A stretch of DNA of 64,000 nucleotides from Dioscorea cayenensis subsp. rotundata (GCF_009730915.1 NC_052486.1:22039589-22103588), one strand, 5' to 3'; shown: positions 38,101 to 54,649, counted from the first letter of the stretch. The notes: a model not told the origin generated them from the sequence alone. Program-made: numbers and translations.

Positions 38101-41100
38101 CATATAAACCAGGGCAATTTCATCAACAGTTGAGTGTGAGTGCTAAAACCATCCCAAGCAAAATTCCACCAATTTAAGTACAATCCATCTGCTAAAACGT
38201 TCATCAAGTTACATGGAAAGAAACAAACCTGAAGCTAATTTAGCAAAAGTAGCAAAAGAACTTTCCTCGAAAGGAAGAAACACCATTCTTACTACCAAGC
38301 TTCCTGAAATTATTATCAACAATTATTTAGAAGCAGCAAAAAGTAGAATGGCGTAAATTTTAGAACTAAAATAAAGAAAGAATCTTCATCTGGAAAGGAT
38401 CCATACCTAATTTATCCACAAGGCCATAGGCGGCCTGGTTATAGGGTGTATCAATCCCAACAAGAACAAACTTCTCGCCTTCCTGCAGTATTAGCTTTCG
38501 AAATGATTGGCCTGTAAATACAGCACACATATGCCGTAGTTGTTTATCCTCATCCAGAAGAATCCATGGCCTGGAGATAGTTATCTCCAACAAAACGCGA
38601 AAATAAGGTGCTTGAAAATACGAAAGGGACATCAATCCAAAATTAAATAATGCAGTAAACATGATTTAGACATATGCATATATACAAACAGAGATAACAT
38701 TATATCCTAAAGTTCACATACCTTAAGGGGAAAAGATTGGAACATTTTATGACACGGAAAGTAAGGAAATAGGTCCAATATCCAATGAACACACAGGCAC
38801 CATATGCCACCTGAGACAAAGCAAATATGATCTCTTTTTCCTGCAAGAAATACAAGTGTTTTAATAATCTGCAATAGTTGTAGGTCAGTATTTCATAAAA
38901 GTCACATAAGATGTAAACATTTGTCATAAATTGTTACCGCAAGGACTTATTCTAAGGCAATGAGAAGGGAAATAAAGGACTTAGATGATCAAGACAATTA
39001 GATACAACACATTAAGGCTGAAACATGGGAATGAATTTGAAGCCTGAGGCCCATCTCCCATGTAAAGTACATGAAAAGAAGCCGGGCAGTATATTAAAAA
39101 TTCTAGTAATAAACCTAAGACATGATAGCAGTTTGGAAATGAAAGAAATGGGTACATACGAAAGTTCTCATAGTTAAGCATGAGTAGTTTTCAAACTCAG
39201 GTAACAGAATCCATAACGTAGAAATGAGAACTACCAATTTTGCTTCAATTCGCAACTGGGAGATTTACCTTTCATCCTTTTTTTAAAAATTTTTTAATTT
39301 TTTTAACCAAGAGACCATGCCAAAACTTTACAGATATCCACATGATAATGCTTCACATAATTTTCACATTATAAAATTAGAAAAATGCCATCTGCTATTT
39401 GTAATGATCCTCAGGATTTAAAAGAGAAGTTATGGAGCACACTACACAGTAAAAATTATCCTGTCATTAAAATAAATACATATCATCAGGATCAGGTGGA
39501 AAATAACATTAGATTTTAAAAAAATAATTTCCAAGGGGAAACAAAATTTGCAAAATTAAGCAGTGCTTCTTGCTCAGGCATAACATCCACGGTGCTTTCA
39601 TCTACAAAGAAAAAGCAAAGCTAGCAATTACCATGTTAGCTCCTTGCACTATAAGAGTGTAGGTTGTCATGCAACGTAGAATAGTAGCTGCACTTTCAAC
39701 TACCAACCTCAGTTTGAGGAGAAGCAGATTTTGAGAAAGAATGTACAAGGGTTCTGCCAATAACTCTAATATGCAAGCAAATCCTGCAAGTTATACAACT
39801 AGATTAGTGACTAACACCCAGTAGAGGAAATAAAAACAGCAGATAATATGGAAGCCAGACTAACAAAGTAAAAACCACATGCTTAGCTAATCCACCCCCA
39901 AAAGCATTGTGTAACAGTACTATAACAAGGATCGGTAATGTCTACAGCTGATTAACAATCTCAAAAATCCAATGTAAAAATATTTATCAAAGATCTAAAC
40001 AAAGAAAAAAAAAAACTCATTACGTACAAGAATCAGATAGTCAAGCTTATTAAAACATCCCATGAAGTAAAAACCTCATGCTTAGCTAATCTTCTAAGAT
40101 TCAAATTATCTCTAACCAATATGGGGTAAGAATAATTTAATAACCCATGAGAGTTGAAACCAAATATACCCTGAATCAATATAGCTTGTGCATATGGATC
40201 TGAAAATTTACGCTTCTGAAACAAGATGAGAGAGAAGCAGGTGATAGTAGTGAAGAATATGCCAATTGGGAAAGTCATCCAAGTTACTCTCAGTAGCCTT
40301 GCTGCATTTTCTTCCAAAGTTGCACCATCACTGTAACAAGAAGATATTTCAAAATATTCAATACTAGAACATAAAGTGCACCATTTTAAGCGAATGATCT
40401 CAAATTACACAATCACTATTAGCCCCGAATACAAAATAGTTTACAGCACATAGCATCCTGATGCTGCAGTAAATAATGTCTTGCATAGTGTTTGCTAGGT
40501 TGAATGAACCTTGTGGAAGCCAAAAACAGAAAAAGGAAACTTCTATGTGTAAACTAGCTTTGTTATAGTAGTTGTCCAAGCAGCAACACAGATTCAATTA
40601 AGAGTATCTAGCTAACATTGAATTAGTTGCACTCAAATATACATCTTTATATCTGCCTTAAACTAATTTATTTCAAAATAGACTACAAGAAAAAGAAATC
40701 CAGTGTGGCTTTTACTCCTTAATTTTAAATGGAAGCAACAAGTCACCTCCTGCAAATGAATGCAGCAAAATTTAAGTATGATGTGAAGGAAAACCTGTTA
40801 ATTAAAATCCACTACAATGACATGATGAGAGACAAAAGAACTAAAGGCTGGCAAATCCATAAAGAAGTAAAGCCTTCCCAAGCTAGGTTCAAAATTTGAG
40901 GTGTTAATAAATATTAAACAAAAAGGTACAATACACAATGAAAAATATCCAATGTTAAGCATAAATAAAACAAGATAAATACCATGAAAAATCCATACGT
41001 AGGCATGCACGGCGAAATCCCTCCCGACTAAGAAATAGGATGCACGTAACCAAAAGCTGAAATTGCACTGCATAAATCTGCAAAAAAATAAATAAATAAA

Positions 41101-41899
41101 TAAATAAATAAACCAATACAGACCAAATAAATATGACATGAGAATCTTATTTGTATAGCATACTCCTACAGATATAACAACTACAAAATACATAAAAATT
41201 AAACTAATGTCTGACTTAAGTAATACTAAAAACAATATCAAATCCATCTAAACAACAGGAACTCATAATGAGGTTTTCACAACTAGAGCTAAAACATGAT
41301 AAAGGGAAACTAACCATTCCGAAGGCAACACATATCAATGACAATATTTGTGCACATCCAAAAGACATAAAGATGTTCTCCAAAAAAACAAAAATAAATG
41401 GACAGATAAAGCAAGAATTCTAAGTTTTCAACAAGTGCCCAAGTAGAAAAATAGCACATTTTGCAAAATCAACAACATGAACAATAGTTGGAGACCTCAT
41501 CAGCCAAAAATTAGCTACTTAACTTCCACTATTTTCCAGTCTTTTAATCTCCTTTCTGTCAATTCAACCACAACTCTAGGGTTTCACATAGACCAAAACA
41601 CCAAGAAAACAGAAGGAAACGAGAGAATCAAACTGGATTTTACCGCGTAATCAATTTCAGTGAGGTGCCTGACGATCCAAGAATTGAAAACAAACGGGAT
41701 TCCTCTCGACAAGAGCTGCGTGGCTGATGGCAGTGAGAATGAGAAGGCGATTCATCAGATAAAAAGAACAAAGATCACAAGTCTTGGATGAAAATTCAAG
41801 GACCGAGAACTCACCCATGAGGTACTTGAAGGTGCGAGCAAGATTGTGCTCGGCGGAGCCGGCCACCGCCGGCCGAGATCCGCCGCCGTCGGCCGCCAT
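35197..41899 (-). CDS. RFT1: RFT1-like protein (N-glycosylation, ER membrane)
   Basis: Multi-pass ER membrane protein needed for making the lipid-linked oligosaccharide used in N-glycosylation; its flippase role is disputed. Exons: 41815-41899, 41644-41723, 40983-41077, 40170-40330, 39632-39783, 38722-38840, 38407-38570, 38229-38303, 37408-37479, 36681-36818, 36080-36235, about 36046 downwards (end uncertain), 35440-35616 and 35197-35257. Exons 1-11 join in perfect phase. Family marks: [85 protein letters not shown] and the basic C-terminus [19 protein letters not shown]. Near the 3' end things go wrong: exon 12 has no clean donor in phase, and exon 13 ([16 protein letters not shown], then [14 protein letters not shown] read in another frame) needs about three small indels in T- or A-runs. 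Likely base errors in a normal gene; real decay is possible. Confidence 0.92.
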
Positions 41900-43800
41900 T
41901 ATCCCGGAAGGGTTTTGGTTTTTGGCTTCCCGCGGAGCCGATGCAGAAGAATGAAACGCGGCAATCGGGTCGGATCCGTCTGTTCTATTTTTTTCAAGAG
42001 ATTGGGATTTAAAAAATTAAAAATATATTTATATATATCGGGGGCAAGATAAGCTACTTGGACCACTAAAAAAAGATAGGGACGTAAAATATGCTTTCAT
42101 CTATGATTCTAACTCTCATTACTTATGATAGATTTTAATAAACTCGGTTATAAATAGATTATTTAGTCAATAATATTTTAGACAGTATTGAACTATATAT
42201 CCAACGAGTTATGATTAAAGTCCATGTGTTTATATATATATGAGCAACCAGTCATCTACAAATGTTCGTAAATATATATATACACGGAAGTTCATCATGA
42301 CCTGTTGGATCGCCATCCAACGGTCATCAACATCTCACTAAATTCATTTAATAAATAGTGCAATTATGTTGTTGTGTTAATTAATAGTGTCAAGTGAGAT
42401 GTACAGTATCAAGTGATTCTTTCTCATGTTGCAGTCTCTTTCTCAAACTCTCAACCAAACTGTGTTCGTTTCTCTTATTGACTTTATCTTTTTTTACTTT
42501 TTATCATTTGCGGATATTGACGTTTACTTATATATATATATATATATATATTGAAAATAATAAAAGCCTAATTTTAAGTGTTTATATTAGAGATATGTTA
42601 TGTCTCAGTTCTTTAAGAAATAAACCTGCAATTTTTGCTAAATAATATGAATTCTATGCCTTGTATTTGACAATGAATAATATAGTATTCAATGATATTA
42701 TTTTCAAATTTTAAATTTTTATTCTACTGCACCCTTTGATTAAATATATGATCAAAACTTACAATACAAAAGCGCAAAAAAAATAAAATAAATAAATAAA
42801 AAAAATAAAAAATAAACTTAGATAAATATACTATCCAAAGGTATACATAGGAAAGCATGCATGCTTTTTGATCATGTGGTATTTTCATCTTAATAATTCA
42901 GCATAGTAACTAAATCAATCTCAACCGTTCAAAGTTACGAATCCAAAGAACTTCAATACGAACAAATGAATGGACACCATAACAACTCTAATGAATCAGG
43001 TACCATGATAGAAACACGGTTTTCTGACACTGTCTATGCACCAAGATGTGTCTATCTTTCTCATCTTTACTCACTCTTCTTTTTTCAAATCTCGAGATGT
43101 CTATGTGGATCTCCTATAATCTTTATTCATATATATATATATGCAAAAATTGAAAATAATAAAAGCGTAATTATAAGTTTTTACATGAGTAGAGTTATTT
43201 TGTGACTGAAATTTCAGTTTTTTTAACAAATAAACCTGCCATTTTTGCTAAATAATATGAATTTTATGCCTTATATTTGACAATGAATAATATAGTTTTC
43301 AATGATATTATTACCAAATTATATATTTCTTATTCTACTAAACCCTTTGATTAAATATATGATAGAAAACTTGCAATACAAAAGCACAACAAAAAAAATA
43401 CTATCGATAAATATACTATCTAAACGTATACATATGAACCATGCCTACTCTTTGATCATGTGGCAATATGCTGCGAATTGAAAAACCAATCACAAAGAAA
43501 TTTAATTAAAATTATTGGAAAAAAAAAAACATCGACAATACCCAAGACCATAGTTTTGGTGAACTAAAAGAACAATTATCAATGAATTGGAAAAATATAA
43601 TACCAACGCACCTGCAAAAATCACACAAATGTTGATAATACAGCACAATACAGAAAATCCAAAGCAGAAAATGTCGATAACAGAACTATTACTACAAGTC
43701 TGGAGTTCAGACAGTTGCCTCAAATAAGCCTCAAATAAGCTAAACAAAAATTGATGAATAACAACACTTGATGTTTGAAGACAACAAAAACAGAAACAGT
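41900..43800. other. Spacer between RFT1 and RPL15, no gene
   Basis: Contains the RFT1 promoter (not resolved), (TA)n runs near 42233, 42530-42551 and 43130-43142, and a duplicated block listed separately. No ORF with a known domain. Confidence 0.6.
42530..43470. repeat. Direct duplication of a ~340-bp block
   Basis: About 42550-42885 and 43150-43465 share long stretches, for example TTGAAAATAATAAAAGC, TTTTTGCTAAATAATATGAA, GACAATGAATAATATAGT and CCCTTTGATTAAATATATGA, and both end with TGATCATGTGG. Identity is high but not perfect (roughly 80-85% by eye). The spacer between them is not shared. No protein is encoded. Confidence 0.8.
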
Positions 43801-45937
<2,137 letters not shown>

Positions 45938-48613
45938 GGCGGCCGGGGAGCTCGATCCAGGCGGGTATTGCTCGGAGGAAGACGAAAGGAGAGAACGATT
46001 TGGTTATAAGAAAGCGAGGGTTTTGGATTTGATGTGATCTGGACCGTTGGATTTAGAATTGCTATCGAGGCCATTGATCTTGCTTCAAGATCCGGACTCA
46101 TATAAGATTCGATCTTGATCGCTCGTTTTTCTCCCTTTTTCTATTTTTTGCTTTTTCCCTGCTTATTAATTATAATAATTTACTAACCACTACAGTAATA
46201 AACGAGCATAATAAATTATTGAAAATTTGGAATGGGTATGTTATCAAATAAAAAATTACAATTCACTAACAAATGCCACTTAAATTTGTTGTTTTTAGTT
46301 TTAGTTTATTATAAAAATATAAGTACATCTATTTGGGTGAGAGATATTTATTTTAGAAAAAATGAAAAAAAATTGGGGAAAAAAATAGTCTGACTACTCT
46401 AAATTCTGATGTCCTATTTTCACTTTTTGGCAAAAGAACACTAAAAATATTAAAAATAATATTATTTTCTTTCCTATTTTAAGAAGTAACACTTCTCCTC
46501 ACTTCTCTCCGCTTTCTCCCCTGGCTTTCTCCGGCCCATGATTGTTCGAAAACATTGTACATATAATATGCATCAAACCGAAGAAAAAACCCTTTCCATG
46601 TTACTTGCATGAGGCAAAACAAAATATTTGGCGAAGAGCACAATTGTATCATATTGAATTTCACACGGCAAACACTGCCACACAAATTCAAGCAAATAAT
46701 GACACGCTTGAGTTTGAGCATTCCAGTCCACAGTACAAAAAGGCTTAAAAGTAATTTAACATTTTATTCATTCACCATACACTCAGCCACAAGCATCAGA
46801 GAGTCCAGAGTACGTTAAAATTAACATGGCAGTGATGGCAAGTATCCAAATTGAGCATCTTGAATTAATTTTCAGGTTCATTCACATCAATACCGCAAAC
46901 ATCGCCTCACAAACTCAAGCAAATAATGACACAATGTTGCATGTTCTACTCCACGTCACAAAAGCTCACGACAAGTATGAACTATTTCATTTTCCAAATG
47001 CCCAAGAACAAGCATCAGAGATTCAGAATATAACATACTTTAACATGAAAGAAATGGTAACAAGACCCCAACCAAACATCTTGATGTCTTCTGAGTTGAT
47101 TTGGATCAGAACTGCAAACAGTCTTACAGAAATAAATGAGGCTTTGTTATTGTTCAAAATATTTGTGTACACAAAAGGAAAACCTTGAGATCTCCTTCAG
47201 TAAATTTGAAGTACAGAATGAAGTTACGTGAAAATAAACAGGTTATTTTCTCTACTAAGCAAACAGCAAAACAACAAGAATACAATGAGGGACCAACATT
47301 GAAGAAGGCCAACAAGGGATAGTGACATGTTGGCCTAAATTACTACGTTGGCTAATTGGATTGATTAGGCAAATCTGTTCTCTCTTTGAACAATTAACTT
47401 TGAGCGAACAAACTCAGGCCATGAAGAAATCATAAAGCCAGATTTACCGAGAGGAGGGTACTGCAAAATAATCTTATAAATACAGTTACACCTAATGTGC
47501 ATACTAACAAGAAAGTATATTACAAGACGATATTAATATCTACTGCAAGTATAAAAACTAAAAGCAGCATCAGATAAGATGCACTTTCTTCGGCAAAATA
47601 AAGCTAAAGAGTTTATGAATCTAACTTTCGTATTTAGTATAAGGCCACCCTTTTCCCACAATCTTTTCCCCACAAGTCACCAATTTCTAAATAAAGATTT
47701 TGCATTTGACCAGATTGCATGAAAACTTTTCTTATCAACAACTTTCATCAGTTCAATCAACACACCAAGGAGATTGATCCCAATTTTAACAGAAAACCTG
47801 GATCAAACTTGACGCAGCATGCTTGATGAGAATACACATAAAACAATGAAGTAAAGTTAATGCCCATGTTCAACCTTTAGGACAGAATACACTTCCACAT
47901 TATATAAAAATTGCGTTCTTGTGTTAGGTTCAATGAAGAAGAAAAAAATGTATAAGCAAAATGAAACAAATGCACACATGATTTTTTCCCATCGCTTTCC
48001 ATTCCTTCTCCTATTTTCCTCAAGTCAACTACACTCTTAAAACATTGCAAAAAAAGAGAAAGAAACAAAAGACAAGGAAGGGGAAAAACTAAATGTACTT
48101 GCACAGCATATGGCTTTGACACAATTAGGATCAATCCATTAATCACATAAAACCATTCATCACAGATTTAGCCAACTAGTTGATAAAACAAAATATGATA
48201 AAAAATAAATAAATAAAGATTAAAAAAAACCCAACTAAAGCAACAATCTTTATTCATTAATGATGGTAATTCTCAAGAAATTGAAAATAAAATTAAACAG
48301 AATAAATAAAGGAAGATAAGGCAAAAGTTTAAACTGGCGGGAAAACACAAATACAGCATGAAAAACCAATAAATTTACCAGCTTTTATTCCTTCATGGAG
48401 TAATTTTTTAAGAAATCCAACGGAAAAAAAAATATATAAAAGGATAAAATAAGCTCAAACTGAAGAAAAACACAATAAAAGCATAAAAATCCAACTGAAT
48501 TACCAAGCCTTATTCTTTCATCATCTAATTCTCAAGAAATTCAGCGAGAAATTAAGCACAAAAAATAAACTAAAGCAGTAGTGATACAACATTCAACATT
48601 GCACCTTTTTTTC
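45938..48613. other. Spacer between RPL15 and acetylglutamate kinase, no gene called
   Basis: A 35-bp phrase occurs twice (about 46669-46705 and 46895-46931; shared core CAAGCAAATAATGACAC). ORFs at 46542-47188 (plus) have no domain and low coding appearance. The last ~300 bp upstream of 48613 are likely 3' UTR of the kinase gene. Nothing else recognised. Confidence 0.5.
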
Positions 48614-49649
<1,036 letters not shown>

Positions 49650-49989
49650 CTCTTCTCGTCGTCGGTGAGTGCTAAGTGTTTGATGAAATGCGAGTTTGGG
49701 TTTTTATTTGGGGAAAATTCACAATTGGTCCCTGAATTGTTTTTTCGATGTTTAATTTGGTCCTTCTGAATCTTGTTCTCTGAACTATTAAACATATATA
49801 AGGGTAGACATGGCCACAGTTCAGGAGCCATCGGTTCCGGTTCCTGAACACCGGTTCCAATTTAAAAAAAACTTCGAACCAGAACCAAACCGCAAGGTTC
49901 TTACTAGTTCGGTTTCGGTTTTGGTTTGACAGTTCGGTTCAACCGTTCCAGTTTGACGGTTTAAACGGTTCGGGCTATGGCTTGATAGC

Positions 49990-50136
49990 CTTTGGCCCTT
50001 TGTTAGTGAGCCCGTTGATCTGGTGATGCCATGAGTACCAGAGCTCCAGGAAGCCATGAAGGATGAGGACGACTGATCCACACATTCCATTCTCCGCTAT
50101 GTGCATGGCTATGCCGTTCATCTCCACTGTCCAATG
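49990..50136 (-). pseudogene. Captured fragment of a soluble epoxide hydrolase gene
   Basis: Minus strand reads HWTVEMNGIAMHIAENG, VVLILHGFLELWYSWHHQI and NKGPKAIKP. In plant epoxide hydrolases of the alpha/beta-hydrolase fold the start is close to HRTVEVNGIRMHVAEKG, then VVLLLHGFPELWYSWRHQI; the HGFP oxyanion motif is HGFL here. About 48 residues remain, corresponding to the first exon region; the nucleophile, acid and base are all absent. It lies inside the hAT element, so it was probably picked up by it. A working parent gene should exist elsewhere in the genome. Confidence 0.8.
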
Positions 50137-50496
50137 AGCGAAGAAAGTCACAATGATTCCATCCCGTCTCATAAGGAACTCCTCAAAAATTAGAATGATC
50201 ACCTTCTTTATCACGTTAAAGATATCTGAGATCGAGCTACAAAAGAACCATCTCCAGTAATCCATCAAAGATGCACTCCGTCCATCTCGCTGCCGCTCGA
50301 GCTTGCTTCTTCCCATCTTCTCCATCGTCAGGTCGGGCTTCCACATATGTAGATCGATCTGCCATGTCGCCCTCGGATAGAGATCTAGGATTAGGGTTTC
50401 ATCGGAGGGGATTTAGGGTTTTCAAGTCTTCAAGAGAGGCCCACCCAAAAGAGAGAACAAATCAACAAAATAAAAACCTAATAAATTGGTTTAATT

Positions 50497-50738
50497 TGCC
50501 AACAACCAAATTTCTATTGGTATACAGGTTATCGATAGAGCTCTTCACTGAGTGGTGAGAGTTCGATTCTCAGATTAGGACATATTTCTAGGAGATGTGA
50601 GCGGTGGTTGTGTGCCGGTGGTCCCAGCGCCTATATGTGCGCGGGCCCCGCCCCCACTTGCTCCACCAAGGCTTGTGCACGCCCCTGAAGGTTTAACATG
50701 GCCTTCAGGCTGTCTGTTCCTCTTATAAAAAAAATAAT
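50497..50738 (+). mobile_element. tRNA-derived SINE nested in the hAT element
   Basis: Flanked by 17-bp near-identical direct repeats AATAAATTGGTTTAATT (50480-50496) and AATAAATTGGTTCAATT (50739-50755). The head carries a B box (GTTCGATTC within GAGAGTTCGATTCTCAG), followed by a GC-rich body; the tail is TATAAAAAAAATAAT. It is younger than the hAT insertion that hosts it. Confidence 0.8.
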
Positions 50739-51126
50739 AATAAATTGGTTCAATTCAAGTGTTCAGACTTAACCTAAACAGATGATTCAATTTCAGGCCT
50801 AACCTAATCAAACGATTCACACGATTCAAAGTCTCAAGAGGTCGAACCTAATCAGATATCATAAGTCATAACATTATTTTATATAATATAATATATATGT
50901 AATTAAGTAATTTGATATTTTGAATATTTGATTCAAGTAGAATTGGTGGTTGAACCAAACCTTATATGAAGGTTTCGGTTTTAAAATTTTGAAGCCGTAA
51001 CCGACTTCATATGAAGGTTTTTGTTTCGATTGTAGGACGATTACGGTTTTTTCGTAACCAGTTTCAGTTTTTGGCGGTTCGGTTCTGGTTCGGTTCCACG
51101 ATTTCAGTGCAAAATGGCAACATCTA

Positions 51127-51279
51127 TATAAGGGTCACTATCTACGAACCATTCATAGATCAACTGTTGGATTTCAATCTAACGGTTGGATGTAGTCTTA
51201 GGAACCCATTTATACTTATCTTTTTTTATTACCACATTTTTTTCAATTGCAGATATTATAAGAACATTCACAGTTGATA

Positions 51280-51316
<37 letters not shown>

Positions 51317-51415
51317 GATTTAACTTTTTTAAATTTTTTTAATTGTTTTCTACAATTGTGTTATTATTTATGGAGTCATTTATTTGGCTTTAATATAAAT
51401 ATTAATAATTAAAAT
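51127..51415. other. Spacer with (ATT)n microsatellite
   Basis: Target duplication of the hAT element, then AT-rich DNA with about twelve ATT units at 51280-51316. No gene. Confidence 0.7.
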
Positions 51416-51840
51416 GGGTAAATTTTTTTATGTGGTCACATGTTATGGCTGATTTTCATTTTGGTCATTGTATTTCAATTTGTATATTTTTGGTCATTAG
51501 ATATTAATTTGTTTTCATCGGGAGATCACTTGGGGTTTTCCGGCCAATTTTAAATGACATGGCAGCCGGAAATGCCACGTCACTTACTTTATTTTTCGGA
51601 TTAAGTAAGCTGAGTCAGCATCCGGCTGATGTGCTCTCTCCAGCTGGGATGAGAGAAAATATTAAAATAAAGCGACGTGGTATTTTCGACTGCCATATCA
51701 TTTAAAATTGGCCGAAAAATCCTAAATGACCTCCTTGTGAAAATAAATCAATATCTAATAATCAAAAATATACAAATTGAAACACAATGACTAAAATAAA
51801 AATCAGCCATAACACGGTGACTACATAAAAAATTTTACCC
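51416..51840. mobile_element. Mutator-like foldback MITE, family 1, copy 1
   Basis: Ends GGGTAAATTTTT and the complement AAAAATTTTACCC. The arms are long and inverted: GGTCACATGTTATGGCTGAT / ATCAGCCATAACACGGTGAC, and TTTTAAATGACATGGCAG in reverse further in. Same family as the element in the chitinase intron (61286-61729), sharing CCGGCCAATTTT-, CCAGCTGG- and CCACGTCA-type phrases. Target duplication not clear at this copy. Confidence 0.8.
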
Positions 51841-52360
51841 ACAAACATGTTCAATTATATTAAGTTTTGTGAGGATTAATACAATGGGTTTGTGATAAGA
51901 GGCTTTGTTGTTACTATACAAAAAGAACTAGAAGTATTAATGCTCTTTAAAATGCAGATGATCACTCTCTTTGCTGTCAAAAAAATAAAAAAATTTAAAA
52001 AAACAAATAATATTTTTAACTCATAAATTATTCACATTTACATAGTCATTTTGCTGATTTTAAATGTTTGCAAATCTATGTTATATCTTTCGTATGCTGT
52101 GAATCAAGTTAAAAGACTCCGTACCAGCATTCAGGCACAGTCTTTAATTTTACTTTCATTCACTGTTGATATATTAATTAAAACAATCACACAAGACTCA
52201 AGTGACTCAATAACGCCTAAATGACCCAATAACACCCAAAATAGACGATTTGCCCAAAGCAATTGTCTCTCCTGGCATCACCCTGTCAAGGCTATTTTTT
52301 TTCTAAACATTACATTTTAAAAAAAAAAAATACCAAAATGCGCGCTTAGATGGATAATTG
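51841..52360. other. AT-rich DNA, nothing recognised
   Basis: No ORF, repeat ends or RNA gene seen. Confidence 0.5.
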
Positions 52361-53497
52361 AGCTTTTTCCTAAACTAACTTTTTTTTTATAATATTGTCT
52401 AAATAGCCTTAGGATCATTTTATTTGTCAAAATAGCTCTAGGGCTATCACATCAATGCCCAGGCTGACTGGGTATTTTTTTTTATATTTTAACCCCGTTG
52501 CTTTATAATTATATAAATAGTTTATTTGTGGCTTTTTTAACCCAATTTTTTTTAAAAAAATTGTTATTAAAATAGAAAATATTATTTGAAAATTTGAAAT
52601 TAAAATTATTATTATTATTAACATGAGATTTATTAAAAGAGAAATTATTTTAAATTTTTTATTAATATTTTGATTATTTATTAGAGTGGCAATTAATTAA
52701 GTATTAATTATTTAAAATTATTTTTATCATTATTAATAAAATATTATTATTATAATGAGACCATTTTGGCACGACATGAAACTTTTTAAGTTAAATTTCA
52801 TCAAGTCCAGCAAAATTGGTGGCCGGGGGACAGGTGCCGCAATCATTAGCGTGGTTTCGTGACCTAGGTCAAGGTGGCTCACCGATAGCCACCCAGACAA
52901 GCTATGTCCCAAATGATGGGGAGCGCCGCAAGTGGCCCCCAACGCATCCAACCGAGTGGGACATCGGCTCGTTGCAGCGAACTGCGGAGTATCGGTTAGC
53001 ACACTCTGGTTAAAGTCATAATCCCGACGTGATTTATTCAATAAAATAATTTAAAATAATTTCTATAATAATAATAATAATAATATTTTACTAATAATAA
53101 TAATAATAATAATAATAATTTTAAATAATTAATATACCATTAATTGCTACTCTAATAATAATAAAAATATTAATAAAAAAAATTTAAAATAATTTCTCTT
53201 TTAATAAATCCCATGTTAATAATAATAATTCTAATTTTAAATAATATTTTCTATTTTAATAACAATTTTTAAAAAAAATTGATTTAAATAAGCTATTTAT
53301 ATAATTATAAAAGAGATGAGGGGTTATAATGTAAAAAAAATGAATTTTTTTAAAAAATGACTAGTCACCAGCCCAGTTAGCACCAATGTGCTGATTGGGC
53401 ATTGATGTGATCGCCTTAGGTCATTTTGACAAATAAAATGGCCCTAGGGCCATTTAGACAATATTATAAAAAGGGGGTTAGTTTGGGAAAAAAACTT
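52361..53497. mobile_element. Large foldback element, family 2, copy 1
   Basis: Inverted arms of about 350 bp: the left runs GCTTTTTCCTAAACTAAC, ATAATATTGTCTAAATAG, CACATCAATGCCCA; the right is its complement in reverse order (TGGGCATTGATGTGAT, CTATTTAGACAATATT-like, GTTAGTTTGGGAAAAA). The middle (about 52780-53020) is GC-richer and unique, with no recognisable protein. Boundaries are good to about 10 bp. Confidence 0.75.
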
Positions 53498-54649
53498 ATT
53501 AAGGTTTCAAAGCACGTCCTTCCACCAACTCTCGCTTTGCTCATCCCTACTGCTACCTGTGCTGTGCTGGGCCTTTTCTGTCAAAAAGTGAAACATATGA
53601 TTTTTGTTTGTATTAAGGCTTTTTCCCAAACTAACCCCTTTTTTATAATATTGTCTAAATAGACCTAGGGCTATGTTATTTGTCAAAATGACCTTAGGGC
53701 AATCACATCAATGCCAGTCAGCACTCACGCCATCACATCAATGCCCAATCAGCACCCATGTACTGACTGGGTTGCTGCCTGGTCATTATAAAAAAAAATA
53801 ATCTTTTTTTAACATTTTAACCCGTTATTTTTTTTATAATTATATAAATAACTTATTTGTGGTTTTTTAACTCAATTTTTTAAAAAAATTGTTATTAAAA
53901 TAGAAAATATTATTTAAAATTAGAATTATTATTAGTGAAAATTGCCAAAAAAACCACCTAACTTTACAATATTGCCAAAAACACCCCCTTAATTTGACAA
54001 TCCCTAAAAATACCATCCTTTTAAAGTTAATGATTTTCAAACCCCAAAAGTTGTAACCGGCTATAACAGAGTTGCTTTCGAATTTTATGGACGAAATTGC
54101 CCCTCGCATAGGAAGTTGTGGCAGTGCAATCATGTATCTGATTTGAGAGGTAGTTGGGGGTTATTGGTTTGGGTAATCCCTACAGACAATTATTACTTGC
54201 ACCGGTTATACTTTTTTTTTCTCTTTTCGCCTCTTCAGCTTTTGCATTTCCAAAATTGTCTCTGCCTGGGCATCCTTGTCTCGAAGAAGAACTTCGTGTT
54301 CCGCCATTGTTCGGAGAAGAATTCAAACTCAAGTATTCTGCATTTCATCAGCTCGCAGTCTAAGGTCTTGAGCCGAGGTGGACGCCGTTGAAGAAACTGT
54401 GTTTATGGTTTTTTTTTAAAAAAAAACAATTCTGTTAGAAAAAGAGATTTTTCGGTGTTGTTTTGTGGTTTTGTTTTTATTAGATGATATTGAAGTCTGC
54501 AGGGAGATTCATCGGCTAGGCTTTTGTTTTGGTTTCATTTTCGTCTGTGTACATGATCGAAAGAGATTTTTTTATTATTATGCTGTGTAATGAATACAAT
54601 GTACGTTTTCCCTTTACGTTGATATGGTTACAGTATGATAATGAGGTTT

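Larger units (their letters stand above)
49805..51126. mobile_element. Non-autonomous hAT element carrying a host gene fragment (1322 bp)
   Basis: Perfect 8-bp target duplication TATAAGGG (49797-49804 and 51127-51134). Ends TAGACATGGCCA and the complement of TAGATGTTGCCA, the hAT form. Subterminal DNA on both sides is dense in GGTTCGGTT / AACCGAACC motifs in both orientations. Inside are a fragment of an epoxide hydrolase gene and a later SINE. No transposase. Confidence 0.88.

Noticed and set aside
46542-47188. Plus-strand ORFs between RPL15 and the kinase gene
   Set aside because: No recognisable domain; the region contains a 35-bp duplicated phrase and looks non-coding.
52733-53041. ORFs in the GC-rich centre of the family-2 foldback
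   Set aside because: Opposite-strand shadows of each other; no motif, and not kept in the second copy of the family.
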